Source of the DNA: Dastarcus helophoroides
Taxonomy: Eukaryota > Arthropoda > Insecta > Coleoptera > Bothrideridae
Length of the DNA stretch: 64,000 nt
Direction: 5' to 3'
NCBI GenBank assembly: GCA_028583605.1
Contig: CM053329.1
Span: 31,272,992-31,336,991 of the forward strand
Made by a program: the position numbers and the translations under genes. Each line of letters begins with the position of its first letter. Position 1 is the stretch's first letter. Positions 46,101 to 57,802 of this stretch are shown in pieces. The notes under the pieces are model-generated. The model was not told the origin of the DNA and ran no database searches. It saw only the letters and a program-made list of their open reading frames with translations.

Positions 46101-47639
46101 TGATTATTTTGAAAAGCTTTTTTTTTAAAACTTTGTGATCTTGCCTGCAATATATTTTTCCGGAAATTTTCAATTTAAACTTGATATAAAATAGAAAGTT
46201 TGAAAAGATTCTTTTTTTAAACCCGAATTTTTCCAATACATTTCAACTCGATCTCCAAATATCGACCTATTCTAAAAATCCGATTTTAGGTCGAAATTTG
46301 GATTTATTATTTATTGATTTATTATTACGACTTTAGAATAAAATATAGGAATTTTAAAAAAATTATGTTTAAATATTAAAATGTTGAAGTTTTCTTTTTC
46401 TGTCAAAACTTTCGGTTTAAAATCAAAACGTATTATTTTTCAATTTTTTGAATTTCAGATTTCTACAGAACTGTCGGTTTTGATAGTTTTACCTATTTTT
46501 AAAATAATTTTTCGATTTTTGAATTTATTTTTGAAATTTTGATCTTACTTTCGAAATGTCCATGTTTTCTTTTTAATAAATTAGTGTTTTACGAATTTCT
46601 TTTTCTTCTCCTGCTTTTTCTCGTACTTGTCTTGTTTTGCCGCAAGAACAAAACAAGAAATTTGTGGGCAAGAATAAAATAAGAAGTTCTTTTAGCAAGA
46701 GCAAGATTTCTCGTCAAAAAATTAGCAAGAAGCAGCTTGCTTTTTTAATATTTCCTTGAAATAACCTTTAAAACAGTGTTGTTAAATCTTTTTTAATACA
46801 CATTTCCTTTACAAGGTGCCCCACTGAAATTAAAATTTAAAAAAAATTGAAATTTCAGGAAACACCAAAATTAAAAGAAAAAGTTCAATGTTGAATTTTT
46901 TTTCAAAGTGACACTACCGAAGTACTCGAAATTTGGGAAAACATTTAAATTTTTCCTAAATTTTGACCCTTTTTTGCTTAGAAATTTTGAACGTTTCCCC
47001 GACTTTTTAATTTTATTCTGTACATTTTAATTTTCATTTCGATATTGAGATTTTCTCTAGAAATTAGAATGGTACCACAAAATTTTGACTCTGACCCCAT
47101 TTATTCTAAACACTTAACTTTTCGCAAAATTTGTTTTTACTAACCTCGGCTCAATTTTGATTCATTATTAAAACTTGGAATTTTATTCTCAAGCGTTCCA
47201 ATTTGGCCTCTAAACTCCGGAAAATATTTTTTTAAAGAATTTCAAACGCAAAGTCGAAAGTTTAAATTTAAAGTCAAAAAAGCCGACTCTAAAGTAGAAA
47301 ATAAAGTAAAAACGTTACACTAATTTAAAATCAAAAATTCACAATTTGAGAAAAAGTCAGAATTTTTTGAAGAAACCGGAATTTCTCTCAAAATATTAAA
47401 ATTTTTAGTTTCAACATATCTGATTTTACATTTTTAAATTTTTCTAAAGCATTTTGAATTTTCCGGAGACGTTTATTTTTTTTAGAAATTTAAGTTTTTC
47501 TCTAAACTTTAAGTTTTAGTTTTGAAAGCCCATATCTCTTATTTATCGTTTTCTTTGTGTCGACATCTTTTATAGATAATGTGGTTTTGAAGCTGCTCGT
47601 ATCGCAATTAATTCAGAATCTGTTTTGTTGTTGCTCATG
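46101..47639. repeat. Degenerate AT repeat with a CAAGA-rich cluster
   Basis: The T-rich sense prevails to about 46600 and again at 46900-47200. Between 46610 and 46745 a different vocabulary appears, CAAGAACAAAACAAGAAATT and AGCAAGAGCAAGATTTC, resembling the cluster at 47640-47805. Confidence 0.55.
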
Positions 47640-47805
47640 CGCAAAACAAACAAACCAGCAAGAACAAGAAAAAGCAAGACTTTTGCTAGCAAGACAAGAA
47701 TCAAACCAGCAAGAAATTAGCAAGATAAGAAGTAAACCTAACTTCTTGTCTTGCTTAGCAAGACAAAACAATAAGTTAGGTAGCAAGACAAAAAATCTTG
47801 CTTTG
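47640..47805. repeat. CAAGA/AGCAAGACAAGA degenerate minisatellite
   Basis: CAGCAAGAACAAGAAAAAGC, AAGACTTTTGCTAGCAAGAC and TCTTGTCTTGCTTAGCAAGA repeat in both orientations, giving local hairpins. The 90-aa plus and 67-aa minus frames across it reflect the repeat (AKQTNQQEQEKARLLLARQE) and are not considered genes. Confidence 0.65.
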
Positions 47806-48247
47806 TGCCTCACCAAAAATGAATTCTAAGGAAACACTGGTAATTTTGCTTAAATTTCTTTTTTTTACGATTTTTTTTTCTTAATTTTGATATTTTTTCA
47901 TTATTCCAAGTTTAAGGTGTCAATTTCTACTTTATTGCTACAATTTCGAGTGCAAGCATCGTTTATTTTCATAAAGTACAATTTTTCTTTTATATTTTTT
48001 CTGAAGGTTTCGAAATTTAATTTTAAGTGAAAATTACAAAGTAGCACCCCTTAGCAATATTCTTGGTCGCAGTAGCATGGTATCAAATTAAAAACCTAGT
48101 GCTATCATTTAAAAGTTGTTTTATTCCTAGATTACACACCAAAGGTTTGTACGCAGCTGAAAGGTGAATTTTGTCATAAAATAAGTTCAATTAATTAACA
48201 ACGTTTTATCAAAGGTTTCGTGGACAATGAAAATGTAATGAATATTA

Positions 48248-48300
48248 TATTATTATTACTATTATATTATCATTATTATATTATTATATTAATATAGTAT
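48248..48300. repeat. AT-rich microsatellite (ATT/TATTA)n
   Basis: ATTATTATTACTATTATATT, then ATCATTATTATATTATTATA: a short imperfect trinucleotide-like run. Confidence 0.85.
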
Positions 48301-48927
48301 TTCATACATTTGCCGTTTTAACACCGATACACAACATCGAGAACCTACCGAACTGGGAAAGTTAGTTATAATTATGCATATTGTTGACCTTACTGTTAAG
48401 TGAGTTTACTTAGAGATATCCTGAATATACACATTTTGCGTTAACGCATATTATTCAAATAAACTACGTAATACCTAAAGAAACAAATGGTATTAGTTTA
48501 ACGTTTATCAACAACGCTTTTTATTTGAATTAAAATTTTTAGGAAATCCTTATAATCATTCAGTAATATATTTCAAAAAGTCTCCAAAAGAAATCTCCGA
48601 AATATATGTCGAAGTAAATCTACATTCAAACCAAAATATTCATCGATTAAAACTGACATCTATTGCCCCATTTTTTCCGAAGTAAAACTAAAAAAACAAG
48701 CGAGACACCTAACTAACATGCACATCAACTTGTCATCTCAACACAAGTTTTACTTTATTTAAATATTTTTCATAGGAGATACTATAATGTATAGATAAAG
48801 TGCACCAACAGAAAACTGAAATACAACAATAAAAGCTAGTAGGATTTATTTTCAATTAATTTGTTTAAATTATGTTCAAAATCTATACAATTATGAGAAT
48901 AAGTATCTACAACTCTACATATTTTAG

Positions 48928-49033
48928 GTTGCATCTGGATGAAATTCGTTTCATATTTGAAATGGACTTACTAAATTATGGAAAAACCCTCTTCAGGGAA
49001 GTAATCACTCGCGTTACACCCCGCTCTTTTGGG
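48928..49033 (+). other. Candidate exon with splice sites, unrecognised
   Basis: The segment is preceded by CATATTTTAG and followed by GTATGTAC, both fair splice signals. It is open in one frame throughout (local string LHLDEIRFIFEMDLLNYGKT, then REVITRVTPRSFG). The 106-base length and mixed amino-acid composition are exon-like. No family was recognised, so this may be chance. Confidence 0.25.
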
Positions 49034-52000
49034 GTATGTACTTTGTTATTTGAATGAACTAATGAGGAATGCAATTTTTAGATGTTGTAGTAACAGATGC
49101 TTCCGTAGTTTAGATTTCTGTAACATAGCTTTAAAATGTGCTTAAATTCAAATCAATCCAACCAAATAACCGTCTTAAGGTAAGTTACAAGACCAGAAAA
49201 TGTTTAGTTTATTTCTTATATGTCCACTCTATCATGATTTCTTAGTACATCAATACAAGCAATAAAATAAAACATCAGTTCAATCCCAATAAAAGGGTAA
49301 AAGTACACTCAGATTAGATTGGATTTTCGTGCAATCGATTATTTATGTAATGAAAGAAATCCGCATTTTATTAATTATATCGTTTTGGCATCAGGCCAAC
49401 TATGAGATCCGATTATAAAATCTGGTGATTTGGCAAGAAATGGAGGTAAACTTGGTTCGTAAATCATCTTCACGTCATTACCAATTGTTATGTGTAGTTT
49501 GCACATTGAGGTTTCTTTTGGAGCTTCCAAAATTATTTACGCTTAATCAAACTGAGGGTGTCAAAGACATAAAAATGCGAACAGTCTTTATATCTTGTGC
49601 AATATATTCACCCAATTAGTACAAATATTTCCGCTTACTTGGTCAAAATGAATTCGTTAAACCATTCAATGTGAAAGTTAAAATGAAATTTTAACAATGT
49701 GGTGGATGCGCCGGAACACTCGAAACAAACTTGTTAAAATTAAGACTTAACTCAATTATTTTGTACTTCGACGTGATTCTTGGAGGCGGTAAATTCATGC
49801 CTTAGCGATTTATAATTAATTCAACAGAAGTAACAATACAGCACGAGTTGTATATTCATATTGCTAGGGCGCCCAAATCTAAAGATGGTGTTTTGTATTG
49901 TACTTATTTTCGTACTTTTAAACAATATCATCAAATCTCTCTGTTTTTGTTTTATCAAATAATTGCGTTACTAAGGGTTACGTTCAGTTTTAAAATTTAC
50001 ACATCTAAAGATGTTTTGTGTAAAGCAATCTTTGTTTAACAACTCGGTTCTAAATATATTTTAGAATTGTTTGTACTTTTGATGTGTCCTTTACCAAACA
50101 AAGAATTATTATTTGTTATGCGACTGTAGAATTATACATTTTCGAAATACCAATCACATCTAGTTTTTTTTCGACCAATAAGAGTCCACCATGAAGAATA
50201 GTTTTACACAGTTAGATAACTTTGTGCGATTTTAGCCTTTAACATATGAATACCATAAACAATTAATACTTGTCGCTTTGTTATTTCTAATTTTAATTAA
50301 ATGTGTCAGTTAAGTCGTTTTAAAACAATACATAATTATCAATGCAAATCAATAAATTTATTATTGCTGTAAAATAGTGTGTTTGTGTAAAAATTGATGT
50401 TTAAAAATTGATTTAAAGGGAAACTACGTTATTAATATAAATAGCACATATATATTGATATATGTGATATTAATTAAACTCGTTTGCTATTGGAAACATG
50501 CAAATTATATTTTCAGATAGATTTATATCAAATTTTATTCCTTAGGCTATTTTATTTGTGCGCCAGTTTCATAACAAAAATAGAAATAAATGTATATTGT
50601 GTTTATACAATCAGATAGTTTATTTTTGTATCCAAAACTAATAAAACCAGGTAAACAAATAAATTTAGGTGAATAGGGATGTGACGTCGTAAATACACAA
50701 CCACCCCCGAAAACTAAACTAACAGCCAAGGGTGCATTATATATTAGACTTGTTCACTATTTAAGCAGGTGCTAAATTCGCTCCTTGGTTCCTGTGCAGC
50801 ATTTTGCTGATATACGAGTAGTAATATACGATATAATTTCAAATTAAGTAAATTGAAAATGCACCATTTTCATTTATAATACGATAAACATCGTTTATAG
50901 CTGATAATAGTTGATTTACCTTTCAGATACTAGTGCTGATATAAGTAGTTAAAGAAATATGTTTTTCCTGAACTCGCTTTAAACTGTTGGCGCAAACAAG
51001 GGTTTAGCATGTAGAGTAAATTGGTTTCCACGGAATTAAGCAATTGCTAAGTATCTTGCCACAGGTTCAAAAGTGTTCAAACTTGGCAATTCTTAAAATA
51101 GAAATCGAATAAAGATATCTACAGCAAATGTATCGGTTCTGTAGAGCAATTTCAAATGAAGTTTTATCCTAATGAAATATGAAAAAATCAATGGCGTGAT
51201 CCTTGGGACAGTGCATGGCATACAATGGATGTATGTTGTGTAGCAAACAGAAAAGGATAAGAAGCGAGTCTCCGGAACCTTAAAATTTGTAACAGGGGAC
51301 AAGGGAACGAACCCCGACAGAAAATGCAGGTCCTTCATGAATCGGGAGCATCGGGCTAACTCCTCGATATCCGTAAAAAATTAGAAATGGTAAAAAACCC
51401 AACCAGCCTCGGAATAGATTGGAAGCACGAAGACGAACCCAGTTAAGAAAAAGACAATGATTTTCGGAACATGGAACATTCAAGGAATATCAACAAAACT
51501 AGCAGAGATACTAGCAGAACTTAAACAACTAAAGGTGGATCTAGCGGTACTGACAGAGACTAAGAAAAAAGGTGAGGGCTCGGTTAGTTGCGATCATTTT
51601 TATATAGGCGTCCCAAAGCAGAACAGAGCAGGGCAAGGAGTCTCGATATTGATACATAAAAAGTTTCGAAAATGTATAACAACTTGGGAAGCAATAAATG
51701 AGAGATTACTAAAAGTCAATATGAATTTACATGGATAAAAGCTGACTATAGTAGGAGTATATGGAGTAAACGATGACGCACCTGTAAATGTGAAAGGTCA
51801 ATTTTTCGAGACACTAAATAATAAAATATTAAAAATAGGAACTGCACGGGAATTAATTCTGCTTGGAGATCTAAATGGCCGAACAGGAAAAAACAAAAAG
51901 ACAAGATACTTGGGAAGTATGAAGAGGAAGTTATAAATAATAATGGGGAGAGGATTATATGGATCATCAGTATGTCAGCAAATCAGTTGAAAATACTGAA

Positions 52001-52043
52001 CGGATTCTTTCAACACAAGAAAATTCATGGACACGGAAAACAG

Positions 52044-52448
52044 AGGTCTACACTCTATAATTGACTGTATTATAATAAGTCAGAGGTCACAAATATACAT
52101 TAGAGATATCAGTACATCATGCGGAAGTGACCACTACTTCCTCAGTTCGAAGCTATCGTTGCTGCATAGAAAGAAGGAGTTAAAAAATAACAAAGAGGAA
52201 AATAAAGACAAAATTGAGAATGCAAAATACAATCTATTAAGTTTAGAACAAAATGATAGATTGTATTTTGCTTCTTCAATTTTGTCTTTATTTTCTTCTT
52301 AGTTATTTTTTAACTCCTTCTTTCTATGCAGCAACAATAGATTCGAACCAAGGAAGTAGGGTCTCTTTCGCATGATATACTGATATCTCAAATGTATATT
52401 TGTGACTTCTCTCTTATTATAATACAGTCAATTATAGACTGTAGACCT
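52044..52448. repeat. Local inverted duplication inside the LINE
   Basis: Bases 52044-52237 (AGGTCTACACTCTATAATTG ... AAAATACAATCTAT) are repeated in reverse complement at 52256-52448 (ATAGATTGTATTTT ... CAATTATAGACTGTAGACCT). The arms are about 193 bases and highly similar. The 13-base phrase AAGTTTAGAACAA occurs once in the loop (52239-52251) and again just after the second arm (52449-52461), where the original LINE reading resumes. This looks like a single local copy-and-invert event with microhomology. Confidence 0.9.
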
Positions 52449-54096
52449 AAGTTTAGAACAAGATAGTATAAAAACGCTATACCGTAATAGGCTGAACCGG
52501 AAACTAAAATCAAAAACATTCAGAGATGTAGAAGAACACTACGATCATATTAAGAAGTGTATTCACTCGGCCGCCTTAGAAGCTCTTGGACTGTACATCA
52601 AAAGCAATAATCAAAAGCCGTACTGATGGGATCACGAAACTGAAAAAGAAATAAAGAATAAGAGAGAAAAATATCAACGATACTTCAGCTCAAAGAATGC
52701 TACAGACAGTAATAGCATACAAAGAAGCTCAAGCAAGAGTCCATACGGTGATGAAACAGAAAAAGAACGAAGCGTGGTAAAGATAATGTGGCCGCATTAA
52801 TACATATATAGGCGGACAAAGGAGCACAGAAAGTTGGAGAGTAATTAAAAACATACGGAAGGAAAGAGGTAGAGATCTTATAACGACGATTCCATCAAAT
52901 AGTTGGGAGAAATGTTAACAGAAAATCGGCCAGAATTTAAATTGGAAATAGAAAATGATAAACAAAGCATAAGAACAAGGGGATCTCCAATCTGACTTTT
53001 TACAAACGAAATAAGAAAAGTGTGCTCTGAATTAAAAAACGGAAAATCTGCAAAATCTGGTGGAATACCTTCTGAGTTGATCAAGTACGGAACGACGAAA
53101 CTATACCAACACCTACAAAAAATATTTTAAGAATCCATAAATGGAGCAGAGATACTTCAAGAGTGGAAAACATCATACTTACCTACTATACATATATGTA
53201 AAAAAGGAGATCCTAATAATTGTGAGAACTACCGAGGTATATCAGTAACAAGCACGATCAGCAGAGTGTATGGAAAGATAATAAAAAAGAAAATTGAAAA
53301 CGAAACCGACATGGAAGCTGAAGAACAAGCTGGTTTTACAGCCGGTAGATCTACAGTAGACCACTTTTGTCAATTACACAAATTATAGAAAAGAAAATAA
53401 CAGTCAACCAGAAAGTTCATTTACCGTATGTCTACTTAAAAAAAAAGGATACGACAGTATCCCCCTGGTTAAGCTTTGGGAAGCTCTTGAAAAAACAATT
53501 ATAAATGTCGAACTTATAAATGCAATTAGACAAATGTATGATGCAGATCAAAGTACGGAAACACCATTACCAAAGGTTTTACGACATCTAGAGGCCTCAG
53601 ACAAGGTTGCCTCCTCTCGCCGACCCTGTTTAAAATCTAGCTTGAATATGCTCTGAAAGGGCGGAAAAAGAGATGCAGATACATGGGCCTACCATTGAAT
53701 AATACTACCATTAAATGATACTATGCTATATACACTATATTTTGCCGATGATCAGATAGTGGTAGCGTAAGACTACGAAGACATTAGTTATATGGCTCGG
53801 AAACTGGAAGAATACCAAAAATGGGGATTGGAAGTCAATGTGGATAAAACGGAGTATATGTGCATCGGAGGATAGCAACAAGATATAGTTACAGAAGATG
53901 GACAAACGAATAAGAACTGCAAATCATATAAATACTTAGCTCTGACAATATTTAATGACGGAACATTAGATAGAGCAATAAAAGAACGGAATTTGCAGGG
54001 AAGGAGGGCTATTTCTATATTAAATAATATACTCTGGGATAAAGGCACTAAGATAGAAAATAAAAAGAGAATATACAACGCCATAGTAAAGAGTAT

Positions 54097-54885
54097 AATT
54101 CTGTGGTTACAGGGTAAAAGTGCTTATTAATATTCCTATGGGGTCGGTTATCCCTGCAGCACTGAAGTTTTCGCTTATTGTATCCCCCACGATTATCTCA
54201 TAATAATCCCGTTCTTTTGAAAAATGTCAGAACCTCCTTTATGGGTGTCTCCACTATTGTCTTTGGTTCAGTCAGAGCATTCCCAAAGCTGGAATGAATA
54301 TCCCTTGCCAGAGCCGGACATTCACATAATATGTGTAAAGGACTTTCATCTTCCTCTCCAGACATTCTACAAGAAGAATTTTATTTTACGCCAATTGTTG
54401 TAAGATGTTTCATTAGGGCACAGCGTCCCGTAAATAGTCCAACTGTCCACCTGAGCTGATTTTTGCTTAACTGTAATAGTTCTCTGGCTCTCTTTTCTGA
54501 TGGCCCGTCAATGAACTTTCGCGTTCCTTTATTGCCTCTTTTGCCGCTTTGTTAGCAAGCGGACAAGTAGGCTCCGGTCCTACTAAAGGAAACTCCGCTC
54601 CCCTTTTGGCTAGAAGGTCTGCTCTTTCATTTCCTTCAATTCCCCTGCTTAAGTCATAATTTATATATTTGAGATATTGCCATAACAAAACTTGCTCGTA
54701 CTTTGATAGATGATAAAAACTGAAGAATGCATGTATGCCTGTTTGTAAAATCCTCTTTATTTCATAGAGGGGGTACTTAAAATGTTTCCGCCCCCCAGAA
54801 TCGTGAAATGTAACAAGTAACAGTGGCATAAGTCTATTTTCTCAAAAACTTGACTTAAGCAGTTTTACCCTGATACCACAGAATT
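54097..54885. mobile_element. 781-bp TIR element inserted in the LINE
   Basis: The body is 54101-54881. The left end CTGTGGTTACAGGGTAAAA and the right end (reverse complement) CTGTGGTATCAGGGTAAAA agree at 23 of the first 26 positions. AATT flanks it on both sides (54097-54100, 54882-54885). Removing the body and one AATT restores the LINE reading frame across the site (KSII then YSCEVW), so the boundaries are secure. Because AATT is itself palindromic, the exact duplication length (2-4 bases) is ambiguous. The inside carries a LINE RNase H region on the minus strand. The superfamily was not determined. Confidence 0.82.
54150..54660 (-). pseudogene. LINE RNase H and C-terminal Cys motif, captured fragment
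   Basis: Minus strand: GIEGNERADLLAKRGAEFPL (about 54650-54591) is the C-terminal RNase H motif with the catalytic Asp of the ERADLLAK helix. LSKNQLRWTVGLFTGRC, a cysteine motif SCRMSGEEDESPLHILCECP (about 54375-54316), then ALARDIHSSFGNALTEPKTI follow. Such RNase H plus CxxC-HxxxC tails occur at the end of ORF2 in I/R1-group LINEs. Neither the RT nor the N-terminal half of RNase H is present. The fragment ends at the left end of the TIR element. Confidence 0.8.
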
Positions 54886-55310
54886 ACATACAGCTGTGAA
54901 GTATGGTCAATGAAGGAAACAACAAGAAAAACATTGGAAGCAACAGAGATGGACTTTTGGAGGATATCGGCTAGAAAATCTAGATTGGAACATGTTACGA
55001 AGGAAAGGATCAGAGCCATAATGAACGTACCACACACACAATAAACGACGACATCAATAAAAAACAGCCAAGATGATGCGCATATGTACAAAGAATGCAC
55101 GAGTTGAGATTACCGAAGAAGATCTTGAAATGGAAACACACGGAAGAAGGAAACGTGGTAGACCAAAAAGAAGTTGGCAGGAGGGAAACAACAAAGAGAT
55201 GGAGGAAAAAATCTGGATGAAGACTCTTGATTTGAATGAAAGTTGGATGTCGAAAGAAGTAGGACGTTATAAAACCGATTTTAAAAAAATATATCCATGT
55301 TACAGGTAGA

Positions 55311-55677
55311 CTTTTTTGAGGAATTCAAATGCCTAGATGCCAATTTTATTTCAGTAAGTGAGGAAATTAAATAAAGGGATAAAACTTTTAAAAAGTACAT
55401 TTCAAGTCACCTTACTAACACTAAAATTTAGCCAATAACAAGTTGCTAGCAAAATTTCATCACCTAATGAATCATGAAGTCAATGTTGCTCCACCGAATC
55501 AAGCAATGTCAGATAATATCTTAACCTAAGTATGAAAATTTGACAATTCATTAAAATAAAAATGGATTAGGAGCAACGACGGCAGGATGTGTCTTAACTT
55601 GGTGCACTTGAACCCCTAGGGAGTTGCCGGGGGTTATGGTGTACCCAGCAGTATTTATTAAGATACCAAGTAATGCA
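55311..55677. other. Unique spacer, no gene recognised
   Basis: This DNA lies between the LINE 3' end and the second hAT element. The 63-aa minus-strand frame at 55551-55742 runs into the hAT end and is not considered a gene. Confidence 0.45.
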
Positions 55678-56481
55678 TAGGTAACGAATGGTTTGCCCAC
55701 ATTAGCGAGTGCGAATGCGAATGTTAACTTTTTCACTGGCACTTAAAAAATTTTATGAGAAATGTCGCAATTTTCAGAATAAATCAAATTTGAAGAAAAA
55801 GAGGCAGTTTCTAAACATATTTGTCTTACAATTTTTATTTTTATTTAAATTTTGACATAATCCATAAATTTACAAGAAATGTTTTCCTCCAACTGTCGTA
55901 AAAATGTTACTTTGGCGATTTTTATGGTTTTATTAAAATTTCAACTCAATTTTAGAAAAATAAACAAATGTTAAAACAAAGCAGAATTTTTGCTAAAAAG
56001 CTAAATTTGAAGTAAAAATTTCCAGAAACAGGAGATATTTAGTTAAAAATTTGAGAATATGAAGAATTTTGAGAAACAGGTTGAATTCTCCAGATAGTCA
56101 AAATTTTAAGAAAAATGCCATAATTTCTATAAAATATTCAAAATTTCCAATACAATCCAATTTTAAGAGAAAAAAAGTAAAATTTTGAGTAAAAATTCGT
56201 ACTTTGGAAAAAGATGAATTATAATAAAAACCCACTTCTGGGATAAAGTCGAAATTTTCTGAAAATCAAATTTTGAAAGAAATACCATAAATTTTGGTAT
56301 TAAATTTTATAGTGAACAGTCAGTGGACCAAATTAAATCATTTTTAATTAATAATAATTAATAAATATTAATTAATAATTGAAAACTAAAAAATTGTCTG
56401 TTTTCAGATATTACAAACTTTTTTCTACAATCAATCCAAATATTCATGGAACTAATAACAGCGTTTGTAATGTCTCAGATT

Positions 56482-56600
56482 TTGGTAGAACTTCAGTATC
56501 TTTCTGAAGATGATAACTTGGCTGTCGAAACACGTTAGAGCAACTGTTTTTGTATTTTTAGTCTTTCTTGATTTCAGGGAACAAGATTTGTATATCAATT
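56482..56600. mobile_element. Foldback MITE, copy 9 (right arm)
   Basis: TTTGGTAGAACTTCAGTATC joins a shortened left terminus to the right arm (TCTGAAGATGATAACTTGGC ... GGGAACAAGATTTGTATATC). It is nested inside hAT copy 2. Confidence 0.8.
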
Positions 56601-56859
56601 AAAGTCTTAGATAAAAAGCATTCATTGGCAATTGGCAATAAATCGATTATAACATAGTTAACGCGATCGCCTCGGATCGCACTAAAATGTTTGATTCCAA
56701 TCGCAATTACTGCGTTGCGTGAACTAGTGCTAACTCCGAAAATATTCATCTAAATAGATAATATAAATTACAACTTTTATCTGCATTTTATTCTTCAGAT
56801 TAATCAAATTTTTCATTTAAAACAAAAATAATTACTATATGGGTCAAAAAGGCTTGGAA

Positions 56860-57350
56860 TGCAAACACCTATTTTTCCATAAAATATTTTTTTCTCATCA
56901 ACTAGTACGATATAGAAAATATATGCAGTTTTTGGATAATCTATGGCCCATGACCCTATTAAAATCTACATTTTATCTTCAGAAATCTAGGAGAACGTGA
57001 CACATTTTGAGATGATCTATATTTCATTCGCTTTTACCCAAAATTATGTAAAAAAATATTTTAGGATCCTTGGAGGTAGCTCTTTCGAATAATATATTGC
57101 TCGATATATTAACTAAAACTTGATTTTTCGGAGACTGAATTAACCTACCATTTTATTATAAAATAATTGCTTTTTCTAATCGTTGAGTGGCGGTATGTGC
57201 GTGGGTCATTGAGAACTACCACTCTGCAAAATTTCAAATTTATATGTTGCACATGTTTTGAGGAAAACCTCTTTGTGACAGACGAACGGACACGAAAGTG
57301 AGATAATAAGGGTTTCGTTTTTTTTTTGGGTTCAGAACCCCAAAAATAAA
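56860..57350. repeat. Repeat ending in GGGTTTCG...AACCCC inverted pair
   Basis: The end reads GACAGACGAACGGACACGAA, then AATAAGGGTTTCG, a T run, and GGGTTCAGAACCCC. This phrase is a very common insect repeat terminus (ataagggttccg...cggaacccta). It is nested in hAT copy 2. The left boundary is approximate and the class is not certain. Confidence 0.5.
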
Positions 57351-57713
57351 AATTTTTGGAAAGTTTCTTTGCAGTTGAGAATATAATTAGGGAAATTTAA
57401 AAATATTTTTTATTAGGCAGGAGCGGATGAATTACTGCTTTAGTTATTATCTTAATAAATATTGTTAAGCACGCTACCGATCGACCCCAGGTTAAGAAAC
57501 TCTGCCCTTGCAATAGCATTGTTCTTTCATAAATAATTTCCTGTTTTATTGCCAAATACACTCGCAATATAATCCCATAATTTCTTTCTTCTAATGCGAA
57601 TGCGAATACGAATAATGGTTACATCACTAAATGCAGTAATTTGTCAAATTTTCACATGTAATAAAAAATATTTTTAAGTTCCCTTTTTTTCTTTCTTTAC
57701 AAATTTTCAAAGG

Positions 57714-57715
57714 CG

Positions 57716-57755
<40 letters not shown>

Positions 57756-57770
57756 AGAGAAAGAGAGAGG

Positions 57771-57802
<32 letters not shown>

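Larger units (their letters stand above)
47806..51229. other. Unique DNA, probably intron or intergenic
   Basis: This is the longest non-repetitive block in the window. Apart from the AT microsatellite at 48248-48300 and one splice-flanked candidate exon (48928-49033) no gene piece was recognised. Several 60-64-aa frames (49425-49619 plus, 49848-50039 plus, 50547-50729 minus) have no known motifs. Confidence 0.45.
51230..55310 (+). pseudogene. RTE-like LINE, near full length but rearranged
   Basis: After a GC-richer leader (51250-51450) the frame at 51457 begins an AP-type endonuclease (MIFGTWNIQGISTKLAEILA, VLTETKKKG near 51555). It continues in pieces to LLGDLNGRTGKN (51860) and SCGSDHYFLSSKLSLL (52120). 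The reverse transcriptase follows: RNKKGD-type PNNCENYRGISVTSTISRVY (53212-53271), EEQAGFTAGRSTVDHF (53320), RGLRQGC near 53590, catalytic YFADDQIV at about 53740, then KWGLEVNVDKTEYMCIGG (53820) and KGTKIENKKRIYNAIVKSII (54045). Domain order and content match RTE-type LINEs. The copy is broken by many stops, by an inverted duplication (52044-52448) and by a 781-bp insertion at 54101. After the insertion it resumes with YSCEVWSMKETTRKTLEATE and a C-terminal HGRRKRGRPKRSWQEG (55141-55188). The end is near 55310. Confidence 0.92.
55678..57637. mobile_element. Non-autonomous hAT element (copy 2) with nested insertions
   Basis: The right end GGTTACATCACTA (57617-57629) matches the right end of copy 1. 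The left end TAGGTAACGAATGG (55678) is the same end with a small deletion. AATGCAGT follows the right end and AATGCA precedes the left end, a partly decayed duplication. The 57370-57600 segment (GAATTACTGCTTTAGTTATT, TTTTATTGCCAAATACACTC) matches copy 1 at 3008-3150. GCGAATGCGAAT repeats lie near both ends. It contains a partial foldback MITE (56482-56600) and another repeat (56860-57350). Confidence 0.8.

Noticed and set aside
47557..47829. 90-aa Gln/Lys/Ala-rich plus-strand frame
   Set aside because: It is the translation of a CAAGA minisatellite; the opposite strand is equally open.
46774..47838. A hAT element bounded by CAGTGTTG and AACACTG
   Set aside because: The ends match over about seven bases only, and the flanking 8-mers (CTTTAAAA and GTAATTTT) do not agree, so it was not called.
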